Part shown: piece after piece, positions 1 to 8,752 of the stretch
How the letters are laid out: each line of letters opens with the position of its first letter
Position numbering within the stretch: the first letter of the stretch is position 1
Assembly: GCA_046318115.1 (NCBI GenBank)
Contig: JBKCVA010000157.1
Coordinates: 6,115 to 70,114 of the forward strand
Direction: 5' to 3'
Length of the DNA stretch: 64,000 bases
Source: Aquimonas sp046318115
GTDB lineage: Bacteria > Pseudomonadota > Gammaproteobacteria > Xanthomonadales > Xanthomonadaceae
Translations under genes and position numbers: made by a program
Notes under the pieces: model-generated
What the model saw: the letters and a program-made list of their open reading frames with translations, nothing else
Databases searched by the model: none
What the model was told of the DNA's origin: nothing

Positions 1-1812
1 GTGATCGACGAGATCCACAGCTACCGCGGCGTGTTCGGCGCGCATCTCGCCAACGTGCTGCGCCGGCTGCAGCGCATCTGCGGGTTCTACGGTGCGAAGC
101 CGCAGTTCATCCTCGCCTCGGCGACGATCGGCAATCCGGCCGAGCACGCCTCAGCGCTGATCGGTGCCCCGGTGCAAGCCATCACCGACAGCGGCGCGCC
201 CAGCGGCGAGAAACATCTGCTGCTGTGGAACCCGCCGATGGTCAATCGCGAACTCGGCATCCGCGCGTCCGCGCGCTCGCAGAGCACGCGTATCGCGCGG
301 CTGGCGATCAAGGCCGGTCTGAAGGCCCTGGTGTTTGCGCAGACGCGGCTTCTGGTCGAGGTCATCACCAAGTACCTGAAGGACGTCTTCGACCACGACC
401 CGCGGCACCCGCCGCGCATCCGCGGCTATCGCGGCGGCTACCTGCCCACCGAGCGTCGCGAGGTCGAGCGGGCCATGCGCGAGGGCCGCATCGATGGCCT
501 GGTTGGCACCTCGGCGCTGGAGCTGGGCGTCGATATCGGCGCGCTGGATGTGGTCGTGCTGAACGGCTATCCGGGCAGCATCGCCGCGACCCGCCAGCGG
601 CTCGGCCGCGCTGGCCGCCGTGGCCAGCCCAGCCTCGGCGTGCTGGTCGCCGGCAGCACCGCGCTGGACCAGTACATCGTGCGGCATCCGGAGTTCTTCG
701 AATCGGCCTCGCCGGAGATGGCGCGCATCCACGCTGATCATCCGCTGATCCTGCTCGACCACATCCGCTGCGCGGCTTTCGAGCTGCCCTTCGTCGATGG
801 CGAGCGTTTCGGCAGCGTCGAGCCGGTGCCCTGGCTGGAGGTGCTGGCCGAGGCCGAGGTGCTGCACCAGGAGTCCGGCCGCTGGGAGTGGATCGCCGAC
901 AGCTATCCGGCCAATGCGGTGTCGCTGCGCTCGGTGGCCGACGGCAACTTCGTGGTGGTCGACCGCAGCGACGGTCGCCAGCAGATCATCGCCGAGGTCG
1001 ACTACTCGGCCGCCGCGCTGACCCTGTACGAGGGCGCGATCTACCTGCTGCAGTCGCAGCCCTTCCAGGTCGAGAAGCTCGACTGGACCGGCCGCAAGGC
1101 CTACGTCAGCCGGGTCAGCGTCGACTACTACACCGACGCCATCGACTACACGCGGCTGCGCGTGCTGGAGCGCTTCGACGGCAGCAACGCGGGCCACGGC
1201 ACCTGCCATCACGGCGAGGTGCATGTCGTGCGCCGCGTGTCGGGCTACAAGAAGATCCGCTACTACACCCACGAAAACATCGGCTACGGCCCGGTCAACC
1301 TGCCGGACCAGGAGCTGCACACCACCGCGCTGTGGTGGTCGCTGCCGGCGGACGTGCTGGAGGCGAGCTTCGAGAGCCGGCAGGACGCGCTGGATGCGTT
1401 TCTCGCGGCTGCCCATGCCCTGCATCTGGTGGCCGGGCTGTCGGCCATGGCCGAGGCCCGCGACCTGCAGCAGTCGGTGGGCAGCGGCGACGGCAGCTGG
1501 AGCCGCGTCGAGGGCTTCGGTCGCGAGCTGCCCGAGGCCGCCGAATCCGATACGCGCTTCACGCCGGCGGTGTTCCTGTACGACAACTTCCCCGGCGGTA
1601 TCGGTCTCTCCGAGCCGCTGTTCAAGCGTCGTACGGAACTGGTGCAAGGGGCGCTGGACCTGGTCGAGGCCTGCGACTGCGCGGCGGGCTGCCCGGCCTG
1701 CGTCGGTCCGGCCCTGCAAGCGGAGGAAGAGCGCAGCGCAAGCAGGCCCGGCCCCAAGCGGCTCGCCCAGCGCGTGCTGTGGCTGTGGGCCGGGCAGGGC
1801 GCGCATGGCTGA
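1..1812 (+). CDS. DEXH-box helicase with C-terminal DUF1998 zinc domain (MrfA/YprA-like), 5' truncated by window edge
   Basis: The C-terminal 603 residues of a superfamily 2 helicase are visible. The window opens inside motif II: the first residues read (V)IDEIH. Motif III is SATIGNP at about residue 40, and the helicase C domain runs to about residue 230 with the motif VI region QRLGRAGRRGQ at about 199-209. The rest matches the DUF1998 family, with a cysteine cluster CDCAAGCPAC at about 559-568 that should bind metal. In Bacillus subtilis this family (YprA, renamed MrfA) removes mitomycin C adducts together with the exonuclease YprB/MrfB. A YprB-type gene overlaps this one by 8 bases here, so the pairing is conserved. 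The first GTG of the window is an internal valine, not the start; the real start lies upstream. The helicase family call is firm; the mitomycin repair role is inferred from family and pairing. Confidence 0.9.
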   Translation: MIDEIHSYRGVFGAHLANVLRRLQRICGFYGAKPQFILASATIGNPAEHASALIGAPVQAITDSGAPSGEKHLLLWNPPMVNRELGIRASARSQSTRIARLAIKAGLKALVFAQTRLLVEVITKYLKDVFDHDPRHPPRIRGYRGGYLPTERREVERAMREGRIDGLVGTSALELGVDIGALDVVVLNGYPGSIAATRQRLGRAGRRGQPSLGVLVAGSTALDQYIVRHPEFFESASPEMARIHADHPLILLDHIRCAAFELPFVDGERFGSVEPVPWLEVLAEAEVLHQESGRWEWIADSYPANAVSLRSVADGNFVVVDRSDGRQQIIAEVDYSAAALTLYEGAIYLLQSQPFQVEKLDWTGRKAYVSRVSVDYYTDAIDYTRLRVLERFDGSNAGHGTCHHGEVHVVRRVSGYKKIRYYTHENIGYGPVNLPDQELHTTALWWSLPADVLEASFESRQDALDAFLAAAHALHLVAGLSAMAEARDLQQSVGSGDGSWSRVEGFGRELPEAAESDTRFTPAVFLYDNFPGGIGLSEPLFKRRTELVQGALDLVEACDCAAGCPACVGPALQAEEERSASRPGPKRLAQRVLWLWAGQGAHG

Positions 1813-3013
1813 GCTCGCCGAGCGTCTGCGCCGGCTGCGCGTAGAGGCGGGTGCCGCTTCTGCGCCGGGGCCGGCCCGGCGCGCGCCACGCGTGGTCGGA
1901 GTTCCGCCGCCGCTGCCGGCGGAGCCCGTGGCGGACGGCGCCAGCGCGGCGACTCGCGCCGACGGACTTAAGGCCCTGCTGCGGCGGCATGCGATCGGAG
2001 CCAGCCGCAGTGCCGGGCGCGCGTCCTCGGCGGAGTCCTGCGCACCGGATGCAGCCAGCGCAGCATCCGGGAGTGCGGCCGACAGCGGCGCGGGCACCGA
2101 CGACGCCGACCCTATGGTCCCTGCTTCGTCTCGGTCTGCGAGCGCAGGCGCGAGGAGCGGCACTGATGGCCTCTCGACGACCTCCCGCACCGCGCCCACC
2201 GCATCGCCCTTGGCGGGCGCCGAGATCAGTCCAGGCCTGTTCGAACACCGCGAGTGTCTACCGATCGCGCCGCCGGTTCCGTGGCTGTGGCTGCCCGATC
2301 TGCATCCGCGGCTCTTGCCCACCGATGCGCTGCTGCACTTCGACAGCGAAACCACCGGCCTTGCGGGTGGCACCGGCACCCGTGCCTTCATGCTGGGGTT
2401 CGCGCGCTGGCGGCCCGAGGGCTTGGAAGTCCGCCAGCTGTGGATCAGCCGTCTCGCCGCCGAACCCTTGATGCTGGAGCGATTCGCCCAGTGGCTGGCC
2501 GAGGGCGCGTTCCAGCTGGTCAGCTACAACGGCCGCAGTTTCGATGCGCCCCTGCTGCGCGCGCGCTATCGGCTGTGTCGCCAGCGCGATCCGCTGCACG
2601 GCCTGCCGCACCACGACCTGCTGCATGCGGTGCGACGCCGGTTTCGCAGCGCATGGCCGAGCTGCCGCCTGGGCGAAGCCGAGGCGCGTCTGTTGGGGGT
2701 GCGCAGAGTGGATGACCTGCCCGGGGCGGAGGTGCCGGCCGCGTTCCTGGCCAGTTTGCGCCACCGCAGCGCGGCGCCGCTCCAGCGCGTGCGCCTGCAT
2801 CACTTCCAGGATCTGCTCAGCCTTGCGGGCCTGCTGCCTCGACTGTGCGAGCTGAGTGCGCGCGCGCCGGAGCGTTGGGCTCTGCAGGCATGCGAGCGCG
2901 CGCAGCCTTCGGCGGTAGGCACGTCAAAGCGCATTGAGACAACGGGCGCGACAGCGGGACCGGCTCAGATCGCCTTGGAGAACCGCACGGCCTGCGCGGG
3001 GCTGCAGAGGTAG
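1805..3013 (+). CDS. YprB/MrfB-like RNase H-fold (DEDD) exonuclease
   Basis: This 402-residue protein has a DEDD-type nuclease domain (RNase_H_2 family) in its C-terminal half. Likely catalytic acids are D180 and E182 in HFDSETTGL, D247 in YNGRSFDAPLL, and D336 in HHFQDLLSL; D271 in PHHDLLH is another conserved acid. Residues about 20-160 are an Ala/Ser/Gly-rich, probably disordered segment, so the N-terminal third is unusual. The ATG start overlaps the helicase stop by 8 bases, implying translational coupling, and the pair resembles mrfA-mrfB (yprA-yprB) of Bacillus. The expected role is exonucleolytic processing of DNA lesions exposed by the helicase. The last 49 bases overlap the end of convergent hemN. 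Nuclease fold is well supported; substrate is inferred. Confidence 0.82.
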   Translation: MAELAERLRRLRVEAGAASAPGPARRAPRVVGVPPPLPAEPVADGASAATRADGLKALLRRHAIGASRSAGRASSAESCAPDAASAASGSAADSGAGTDDADPMVPASSRSASAGARSGTDGLSTTSRTAPTASPLAGAEISPGLFEHRECLPIAPPVPWLWLPDLHPRLLPTDALLHFDSETTGLAGGTGTRAFMLGFARWRPEGLEVRQLWISRLAAEPLMLERFAQWLAEGAFQLVSYNGRSFDAPLLRARYRLCRQRDPLHGLPHHDLLHAVRRRFRSAWPSCRLGEAEARLLGVRRVDDLPGAEVPAAFLASLRHRSAAPLQRVRLHHFQDLLSLAGLLPRLCELSARAPERWALQACERAQPSAVGTSKRIETTGATAGPAQIALENRTACAGLQR

Positions 3014-4356
3014 CGGTCAAAGCACATCGCCACGACTCGCATCAGCAGGCGTCCGCGCGGGGTGACGCGAATGAAGTCGTCTTCCACGCCCACCAGGCCA
3101 TCCTCGATCAGCGGAGGCAGCTGCAGGAGGGCGTCCTCGAAGTAGCTGTCGAAGTGGATGTCGTAGCGGTTCTCCAGGTCGCGCTTGTCGATCTCGCCCT
3201 GGCACATCAGGTGTTGGATCAGGTCGGCTCGCAGCACGTCGTCGGCGTCCAGGCCGAGCCCGCGGACGATCGGCAAGCGGTCGGCCTCGACCGCAGAGGC
3301 ATAGGCACCGAGCTCGCGCGCGTTCTGCGCGAAGTGGTCGCCTATACGGCTGATCGCACTCATGCCCAGTCCGATCAGGTCGGTCTCGGCGTGTGTGGTG
3401 TAGCCCATGAAGTTGCGCTGCAAGCTGCCGACGCGCTGAGCACGGGCCAGCTCGTCCTCGGGCAGGGCGAAGTGGTCCATGCCGATGTAGTGGTAGCCCG
3501 CGGCCGACAGCTTCTCGATGGCGAGTTGCAGGAGGCGCAGCTTCATCTCTGGCGGCAGCAGGTCTTCGATCTTGATCTGCTTCTGCGCCTTGAACAGGTC
3601 AGGCAGATGGGCATAGCTGTAGACCGCGAGACGATCGGGGCGTACCGCGATCACGGTGTCGAGCGTGCGCGCGAAGCCTTCCAGGCTCTGTCGCGGCAGG
3701 CCGTAGATCAGGTCGATGTTGATCGAGCGGAAGCCGTGGGCGCGACAGGCCTCGATGACCGCCAGCGTCTCCTCGACGCTCTGGATCCGATTGACCGCTT
3801 CCTGCACATCGGGGTCGAAGTCCTGTACGCCCAGACTGGCGCGATTGAAGCCGATCTCGGCCAACTGGGCGATGCCGGCGGGATCGACGCTGCGCGGGTC
3901 CAGTTCGATCGAGAAGTCGCGGTCGGCGCGCGTGCTGAACTTGAACTCGCGGCCGAGGCTCAGGACCAGCTGCTCCATCAGCTCGGGCTTGAGGAAGTTC
4001 GGGGTGCCACCCCCCAGATGCAGCTGCACCACGTCGCGGTCGCGGTCGAACAGGGGCGCGACCAGGCCGATCTCGCGCTGCACATGGCCCAGGTACTTCT
4101 CGGCGCGGCTGAGATCGCGCGTGATGATGCGATTGCAGCCGCAGTAGAAGCAGGGCGACAGGCAGAAAGGCACGTGCACATACAGCGAGAGCGAGCGCGG
4201 GATCGGGTCGGCGTTGCTCTCGCGAGCGGCCAACCGGTAGGCGCGAGCATCGAACTTCTCTGTGAAGTGCGGTGCGGTCGGGTAGGAGGTGTAGCGCGGA
4301 CCGGGACGGTCATAGCGGCGCAACAGCTCGGCATCGAAAGGCGGGAGGGTCGGCAT
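2965..4356 (-). CDS. hemN: Oxygen-independent coproporphyrinogen III oxidase
   Basis: HemN is a cytoplasmic radical-SAM enzyme that decarboxylates coproporphyrinogen III to protoporphyrinogen IX without oxygen, allowing haem synthesis under anoxia. The 463-residue length is normal for the family. The iron-sulfur motif CX3CX2C is at C65, C69 and C72, followed by C74 as in true HemN rather than HemW. Other family segments are RYTSYPTAPHF near residue 21, LGGGTPNFL, and SLGVQDFDPDVQ. An exact FNR/ANR box lies 36-49 bases upstream of the ATG, the expected arrangement for oxygen-regulated hemN. No Shine-Dalgarno sequence is visible before the ATG, and the FNR box position would put the transcript start at or very near the ATG. 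The 3' end overlaps the convergent exonuclease gene. Confidence 0.97.
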   Translation of the reverse strand: MPTLPPFDAELLRRYDRPGPRYTSYPTAPHFTEKFDARAYRLAARESNADPIPRSLSLYVHVPFCLSPCFYCGCNRIITRDLSRAEKYLGHVQREIGLVAPLFDRDRDVVQLHLGGGTPNFLKPELMEQLVLSLGREFKFSTRADRDFSIELDPRSVDPAGIAQLAEIGFNRASLGVQDFDPDVQEAVNRIQSVEETLAVIEACRAHGFRSINIDLIYGLPRQSLEGFARTLDTVIAVRPDRLAVYSYAHLPDLFKAQKQIKIEDLLPPEMKLRLLQLAIEKLSAAGYHYIGMDHFALPEDELARAQRVGSLQRNFMGYTTHAETDLIGLGMSAISRIGDHFAQNARELGAYASAVEADRLPIVRGLGLDADDVLRADLIQHLMCQGEIDKRDLENRYDIHFDSYFEDALLQLPPLIEDGLVGVEDDFIRVTPRGRLLMRVVAMCFDRYLCSPAQAVRFSKAI

Positions 4357-4391
4357 GGCGCGCAGTCTTGCGCCGGCGCCCCACCGTCTTG

Positions 4392-4405
4392 TTGATCGCG
4401 ATCAA
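4392..4405 (-). promoter_or_regulatory. FNR/ANR box upstream of hemN
   Basis: The sequence TTGAT-CGCG-ATCAA matches the FNR/ANR consensus TTGAT-N4-ATCAA at all ten defined positions. It lies in the 67-base gap between the acyltransferase end and hemN, centred about 42 bases upstream of the hemN ATG. With the usual -41.5 placement the transcript would begin almost at the start codon, so the mRNA may be leaderless or nearly so. Confidence 0.8.
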
Positions 4406-4423
4406 GCCGAGGCAGCGCCGCGC

Positions 4424-5326
4424 TCAGCGCGGGGGCGCTTCGGCCAGCATTTCGGCCAGCTCGGCGTCCTTCTCTGCCCACAGTCCATTGAGCCAGGTCT
4501 GGAAGCGCTCTCGGAAGTCGGCGTCTTCCTGGTAATCGCGGCCCAGCAGTTCTGGCGGCAGCGGCCGCTGGCTGACCCGCAGGCGGATCTCCGGGATCCG
4601 GCCGGCCAACAGGTCGTACAGGCTGGGGCGACCGGCCGGGTAGGCGATGCTCACGTCCACCAGCGCCTGCAGGCTGTCGCCCATGGCCTGCAACACAAAG
4701 GCGACGCCGCCGGCTTTGGGCGCGAGCAAGTGGGCGTAGGGCGAGTTCTGGCGGGCGTGCTTGCCGGGGGTGAAGCGCGAGCCTTCCACGAAGTTCATCA
4801 CCGACACTGGGGTGTAGCGGAACTTGGCGCAGGCCCGGCGCGTGGACTCGATGTCCTTGCCGCGCAGGCTCGGATCGCGGGCGATCTGCTCGCGGGTGTG
4901 ACGGCGCATGAAGGGGAAGTCCAGCGCCCACCAGGCCAGACCCATCGCCGGCACCCACATCAGCTGCTGCTTCAGGAAGAACTTCAGCATCGGGATGCGG
5001 CGGTTCAAGGCCATCTGCAGCACCGGGATGTCCACCCAGCTCTGGTGGTTTGCAATCACCAGGTACCAGCCCTCGGGCTTCAGGCGGTCGAGGCCCTCGA
5101 ACACGAAACGTGTCGATGTGAGACCCCGCATCAGCGCGCTGTTGACTGCCACCCAGCTGCTGGCGATCGCGATCAGCAGGCGTGTCAGGCCGACCTGCGC
5201 CGCGCGGAAGCGCAGCACCAGCTTGAACAGCGCGAACAGCAGAAGTACTGGGACATGGAGGGTGGTGTTCAGCGCCACCAGCCCAAAGGCGAGCGCGGCG
5301 CGCAGCGGTGCGAAGAGCGACTTCAT
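4424..5326 (-). CDS. 1-acyl-sn-glycerol-3-phosphate acyltransferase family protein (PlsC/YihG type)
   Basis: This 300-residue protein belongs to the membrane glycerophosphate acyltransferase superfamily, which transfers acyl groups to lysophosphatidate or related lipids at the inner membrane. The catalytic HX4D motif is H94...D99 in NHQSWVD, and the substrate-binding motif reads EGSRFTP. Residues about 10-60 hold hydrophobic segments that would anchor it in the membrane. The ending FQTWLNGLWAEKDAEL and the overall length resemble E. coli YihG/YihG-like acyltransferases more than PlsC, so the exact acceptor is uncertain. It is transcribed in the same direction as hemN and 67 bases upstream of it, but hemN has its own FNR site, so they are probably separate units. 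Confidence 0.88.
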   Translation of the reverse strand: MKSLFAPLRAALAFGLVALNTTLHVPVLLLFALFKLVLRFRAAQVGLTRLLIAIASSWVAVNSALMRGLTSTRFVFEGLDRLKPEGWYLVIANHQSWVDIPVLQMALNRRIPMLKFFLKQQLMWVPAMGLAWWALDFPFMRRHTREQIARDPSLRGKDIESTRRACAKFRYTPVSVMNFVEGSRFTPGKHARQNSPYAHLLAPKAGGVAFVLQAMGDSLQALVDVSIAYPAGRPSLYDLLAGRIPEIRLRVSQRPLPPELLGRDYQEDADFRERFQTWLNGLWAEKDAELAEMLAEAPPR

Positions 5327-6171
5327 CAGCGGAATCTGTAGCGTGCGTAAGCGCGGAGTATGCCTCGGAGCTGGGTTCGCGGAATCTCCGTTCGACTCGA
5401 CCTGTCAGCACTGGTCGAGCCGACAGCCCGAAGCGCCGGATTGAGTCGCCGCTGCGCCCGCTGATTGTCCGCGTGGCGAAGGCCGGCGTGATTCGCGTCT
5501 CCCAGTTTTCCGTCAGCAACACCGGCACCGATCGACCTGTCTGCTCCAGACGTCCGGAGACCTTCCATGCCTGCACCTGTCAAGCGAAGGCATTAGCCCG
5601 TGCCTGTCACCGGCGGCCAGAGACCCTGTCAAGAACGGTCCGTGCTGTGAGGCCGCCGCTGGACGCCCTTGCCGGCAGCCCGCGACGCGAAGGTTGCGGT
5701 CACTGGCGGGCCGAACTTCTCTTGGGCAGCGCTGAAAAACTCGGCGTTGCCGCGCGCCATTGAGGGTGCGCCCGCGGATCGGGCGCGCGGTGCTTGATCC
5801 GGCGTGACCGAGTGAAGCGAAGGCGTGGCCGCATAGCGGCCGAACGAGTCCGGAGCTGTGCCGGACTCGCAACCACGGATCGAGGCCAGGAGGGGCTGGA
5901 TCAGTGTCGCCCTGAATCGACCTGCCGCGATCGCCCTGCACGCCGCCGCTGCAGCGTCCGGCGTGTTCACCCGCCCTCAGCGTAAGCAGCGGCCTCCTCG
6001 GTCGGCGACGGTGGCGAGCCGGAGACTCGGGTTGCCTGCCGCACTCGCCTGCGTTCCAGAGCTCGCCCGGATGGAGGTTGGGCGAGGCGCGCCATCCCGG
6101 GAGACCCGCCAAAGGGCCGGATCGAGCGATGAACAGTACGTTCAAATCCCGCGAGATGAGCACGCTTCATG
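5327..6171. other. Long non-coding stretch without a convincing gene
   Basis: About 840 bases hold no reading frame with recognisable protein features on either strand. Open frames here are Arg/Pro/Ala-rich and look like high-G+C artefacts. The stretch contains a copy of a dispersed intergenic repeat (5752-5869) with a 9-bp perfect hairpin. It also has a segment near 5485-5505 that resembles one at about 32755-32775. It may be repeat-derived or carry decayed sequence. Confidence 0.5.
5752..5869 (+). repeat. Dispersed intergenic repeat, copy A
   Basis: The segment aligns by eye with 32649-32730: both share a GCGC...AGGG...GCGCnCGCGGATCG...GCTTGATCC.GCG core followed by CGAGTCCGGA...GCCGGAC. 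Copy A carries about 34 extra bases before the final hairpin. Its hairpin is CGAGTCCGG (5845-5853) pairing with CCGGACTCG (5861-5869), a 9-bp perfect stem with a 7-base loop. It lies in a non-coding stretch and has no coding signal of its own. Confidence 0.5.
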
Positions 6172-6187
6172 TGTGATGCGTCGCACA
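6172..6187 (+). promoter_or_regulatory. CRP/Clp-like binding site
   Basis: TGTGA-TGCGTC-GCACA matches the CRP consensus TGTGA-N6-TCACA at nine of ten positions. A TTGAAA hexamer at 6201-6206 follows and could be a -35 element, although no good -10 is visible. The site lies 123 bases upstream of the di-haem oxidoreductase reading frame. Xanthomonad Clp recognises the same consensus, so a Clp or CRP homologue is a plausible regulator; this is inference. Confidence 0.4.
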
Positions 6188-6309
6188 AATAGCCGAGACA
6201 TTGAAAACTAATGTGTCGGCGCTTTCGACGTCCACGCCTGCCTGCGTTCGCCGTCCGCGCGAGGCCCTGCGCGGGACGGTAGCGCGGGCACACACCAAGG
6301 TAGTCCGCC

Positions 6310-8634
6310 ATGCTCTTCAGTCCGCTCCCTGCGCCCTGTCGTCCCGCCGGGACCACAGCACCAACGTCCCTTCGGAGTTGCCTTGCGGCGATCCGGGCTC
6401 AGAGTGTGTGCTCGGCCGTGTTCGGTCTCGCGCTATGCAGCGCTGCTGCGCCCGCGCTTGCCCAGTCCTCAAGCGGCGTTGCATTCACCCCCCTCTTCAC
6501 CCAGACGTTCACCCAGGCCGAGTCGCAGAATCATCGCGTGCTGGCGGACGGCACGATCGTGACCTTCGGCAGCGGGCGCGGCCGCGGTCGGCACGAGATG
6601 GAGGGCGAGTTCTACGAGTTCTGACCGCTGTACTTCCAGCAGCGCACCTTCCAGTTCGAGATCCGTGATCACGTCGCCGCCGGTCGCGACTACATCTAGA
6701 TCATCTACGAACCCGAGTACGCCTACTACAACCCGCCGCAGTGCCGGAACGCCTATGCCACGCAGCGTCCGGACGGCAGCGGCGCTGGCGAATGGCGCTC
6801 GGACTTCAACAACAACATGATCTTCGACCCGCAACCGATTAGCCCGGCGCGACCGGACGGCACGGGACAGCGATGGGCTTGCTTCATCCGTCGCAATGCC
6901 CACAACGGCAGCGACGGCAGGCTGCGGATCGGCGACCAGATGGAGGTGGAGTTCCAGACCTTCATCGGCCTGACTGAAACCGACCCCAACTTCGTCGGTC
7001 GCCGCGTCTACTACACGGAGACCTTCCGCTTCCGCCTGGGTCAGCCCGGTCTGATGATCGCAGACGACCCGGCGACGCATGCGCGGATCAGCTCTGGCGG
7101 TGCGGCTACGGCGCCGTGGGTGCGCGCCACCAGCACGGTCGAACCGAATCAGATCATCAGCACCAGCGGCGACATGCTGACCTACTGGACGGGCGCGGTC
7201 GGCAGCAGTCCGCAGGCGACCCACCGCATTCTCGATCGTCCCAGCTCGACCGCTGGCGGCTACCGCAATTACGTCGTGCGGAGCGGCATTCGCGATTTCA
7301 CCGCGTTCCGCCGCGAGGCCCACAACCTGCGCTGGCAGACGCTGCGCGACTTCTTGAACGGCCGGCGCTTGCTGCACAGCTCGATGGTCGACGGCCAGCA
7401 CAGCGAGGCCGGTAACGGTGTCCTGCCTGAACTGGTGAACCTCGCGCGCGGGGTGAATGTGCAGAACTCCTGCGTCGCCTGTCACGTCAACAATGGACGC
7501 GGGCCCGCACCGAGTGCGGGCACGCCCTTGTCGACGATGGCGTTCAAGCTCAGTTCCGGTGAGCTCGATGCGAGCGGACGCCCGCAGCCACATCCGATGT
7601 TCGGTTCGATGCTGCAGTGGCGTTCGCTGAACCCAGCGGTCGCGGCCGAACCGCAGGCCCAGATCGCCTACACCACCGTCAATGGCACCTATGCGGACGG
7701 CAGCGCGTATCAGCTGCAGGCACCCGCCTACAGCTTCGTGGGTGGCCCCAGCAGCGGCGGCGGTGGGGGCGCCCGGATTTTCGGCTCGTCCTTCGAGCCA
7801 AACGACGGCGCATCGTCGGGCATCCAGTTCTTCTCGCCACGGATGCCGCAAAGCCTGGCCGGTCTGGGCTTGCTGGAGGCGATTGACGAGGCCACCCTGC
7901 TGGAGCGGCATGACCCTAACGACAGCAATGGCGATGGCATCTCGGGTCGAGTCAGCCTGGTCAATGAGAGCGGTGCGTCCAACCCCTATGTCGGCCGTTT
8001 CGGGTGGAAGGCCGACCAGTACAGCCTGCGACGCTTTATCGCCAACGCGCTTCGCAACGACATCGGCGTCAAGACCAGCGTGTTTCCGCAGCTGGACTGC
8101 ACCACAAGCCAGACGGCCTGCACGCAGCAGGCGCAGGCTGGCGCCACCCTGTCGGATCGCGCGCTCAACCTGCTGACGGTCTACATCCAGGCCCTAGGCG
8201 CGCCGGGGCGGCGCCCCCACACGGTCGACCTGCCCGCCGTACAGCGGGGTGAAGCCGCCTTCGCGACCCTGGGCTGCGCCGACTGCCACACGCCGACGCT
8301 GCGCACGGGCATGAAGCACCCGCTGGCCGAGCTGCGCGGGCAGACCATTCGCCCCTACACCGATCTGCTGCTGCACGACATGGGCCCTGAACTGGCCGAC
8401 CAGCTGAGCGCAAACGGCGAGCGCAATCGCGAATGGCGCACGCCGCCGCTCTGGGGGCTCGGAATGCGGCAGGCGGTCAACGGTCATAGCCGCCTGCTCC
8501 ACGACGGTCGCGCGCGCAGCCTTGAGGAAGCCATTCTCTGGCACGGTGGCGAAGCGCAGGCCAGCCGGAATCGCTTCCGTACGGCCGCGGCAACGGTGCG
8601 ACAGGATCTGATCGCTTTCCTCGAATCGCTTTGA
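6310..8634 (+). pseudogene. Di-haem oxidoreductase (DUF1111 family) interrupted by two in-frame stops
   Basis: One continuous frame encodes a secreted di-haem oxidoreductase of the putative peroxidase family (DHOR, DUF1111). It is broken by TGA at 6622-6624 and TAG at 6697-6699, with family-like sequence before, between and after them. The first part has a signal peptide ending ALAQ. The haem-binding motifs are CVACH (7471-7485) and CADCH (8275-8289), and the C-terminal signature TPPLWGLG...LLHDGRARSLEEAILWHGGEA is intact. A fragment could start at the ATG at 6817 and keep both haems but would lack a signal peptide. The TGA region looks like a compensated indel relative to an expected FDP. 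A glycine run followed by IFGSSFEPN sits mid-protein and resembles the FANGFEP tail of other secreted proteins here. Pseudogene, sequencing error and readthrough cannot be told apart from one sequence. Confidence 0.78.
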
Positions 8635-8644
8635 GTGACTTTGG

Positions 8645-8678
8645 CGTCACCGCGCGCGCCCATGGCTGCGCGGTGGCG
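8645..8678 (+). terminator. Hairpin after the di-haem oxidoreductase
   Basis: CGTCACCGCGC (8645-8655) can pair with GCGCGGTGGCG (8668-8678), an 11-bp stem with one G-U pair and a 12-base loop, starting 10 bases after the stop. Only a weak T-containing tract follows, so it is a probable rather than a classical terminator. Confidence 0.4.
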
Positions 8679-8752
8679 TTCTGCCGCCATCCAAGCCCCC
8701 TCATCCTTGCGGAGAGCGACTGCGGAGTCTTCGACTGCCGCCGCTGACACCC

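Noticed and set aside
5513..6163. Open frame of about 216 codons on the minus strand
   Set aside because: Composition is Arg/Pro-rich, no family is recognised, and it overlaps the dispersed repeat.
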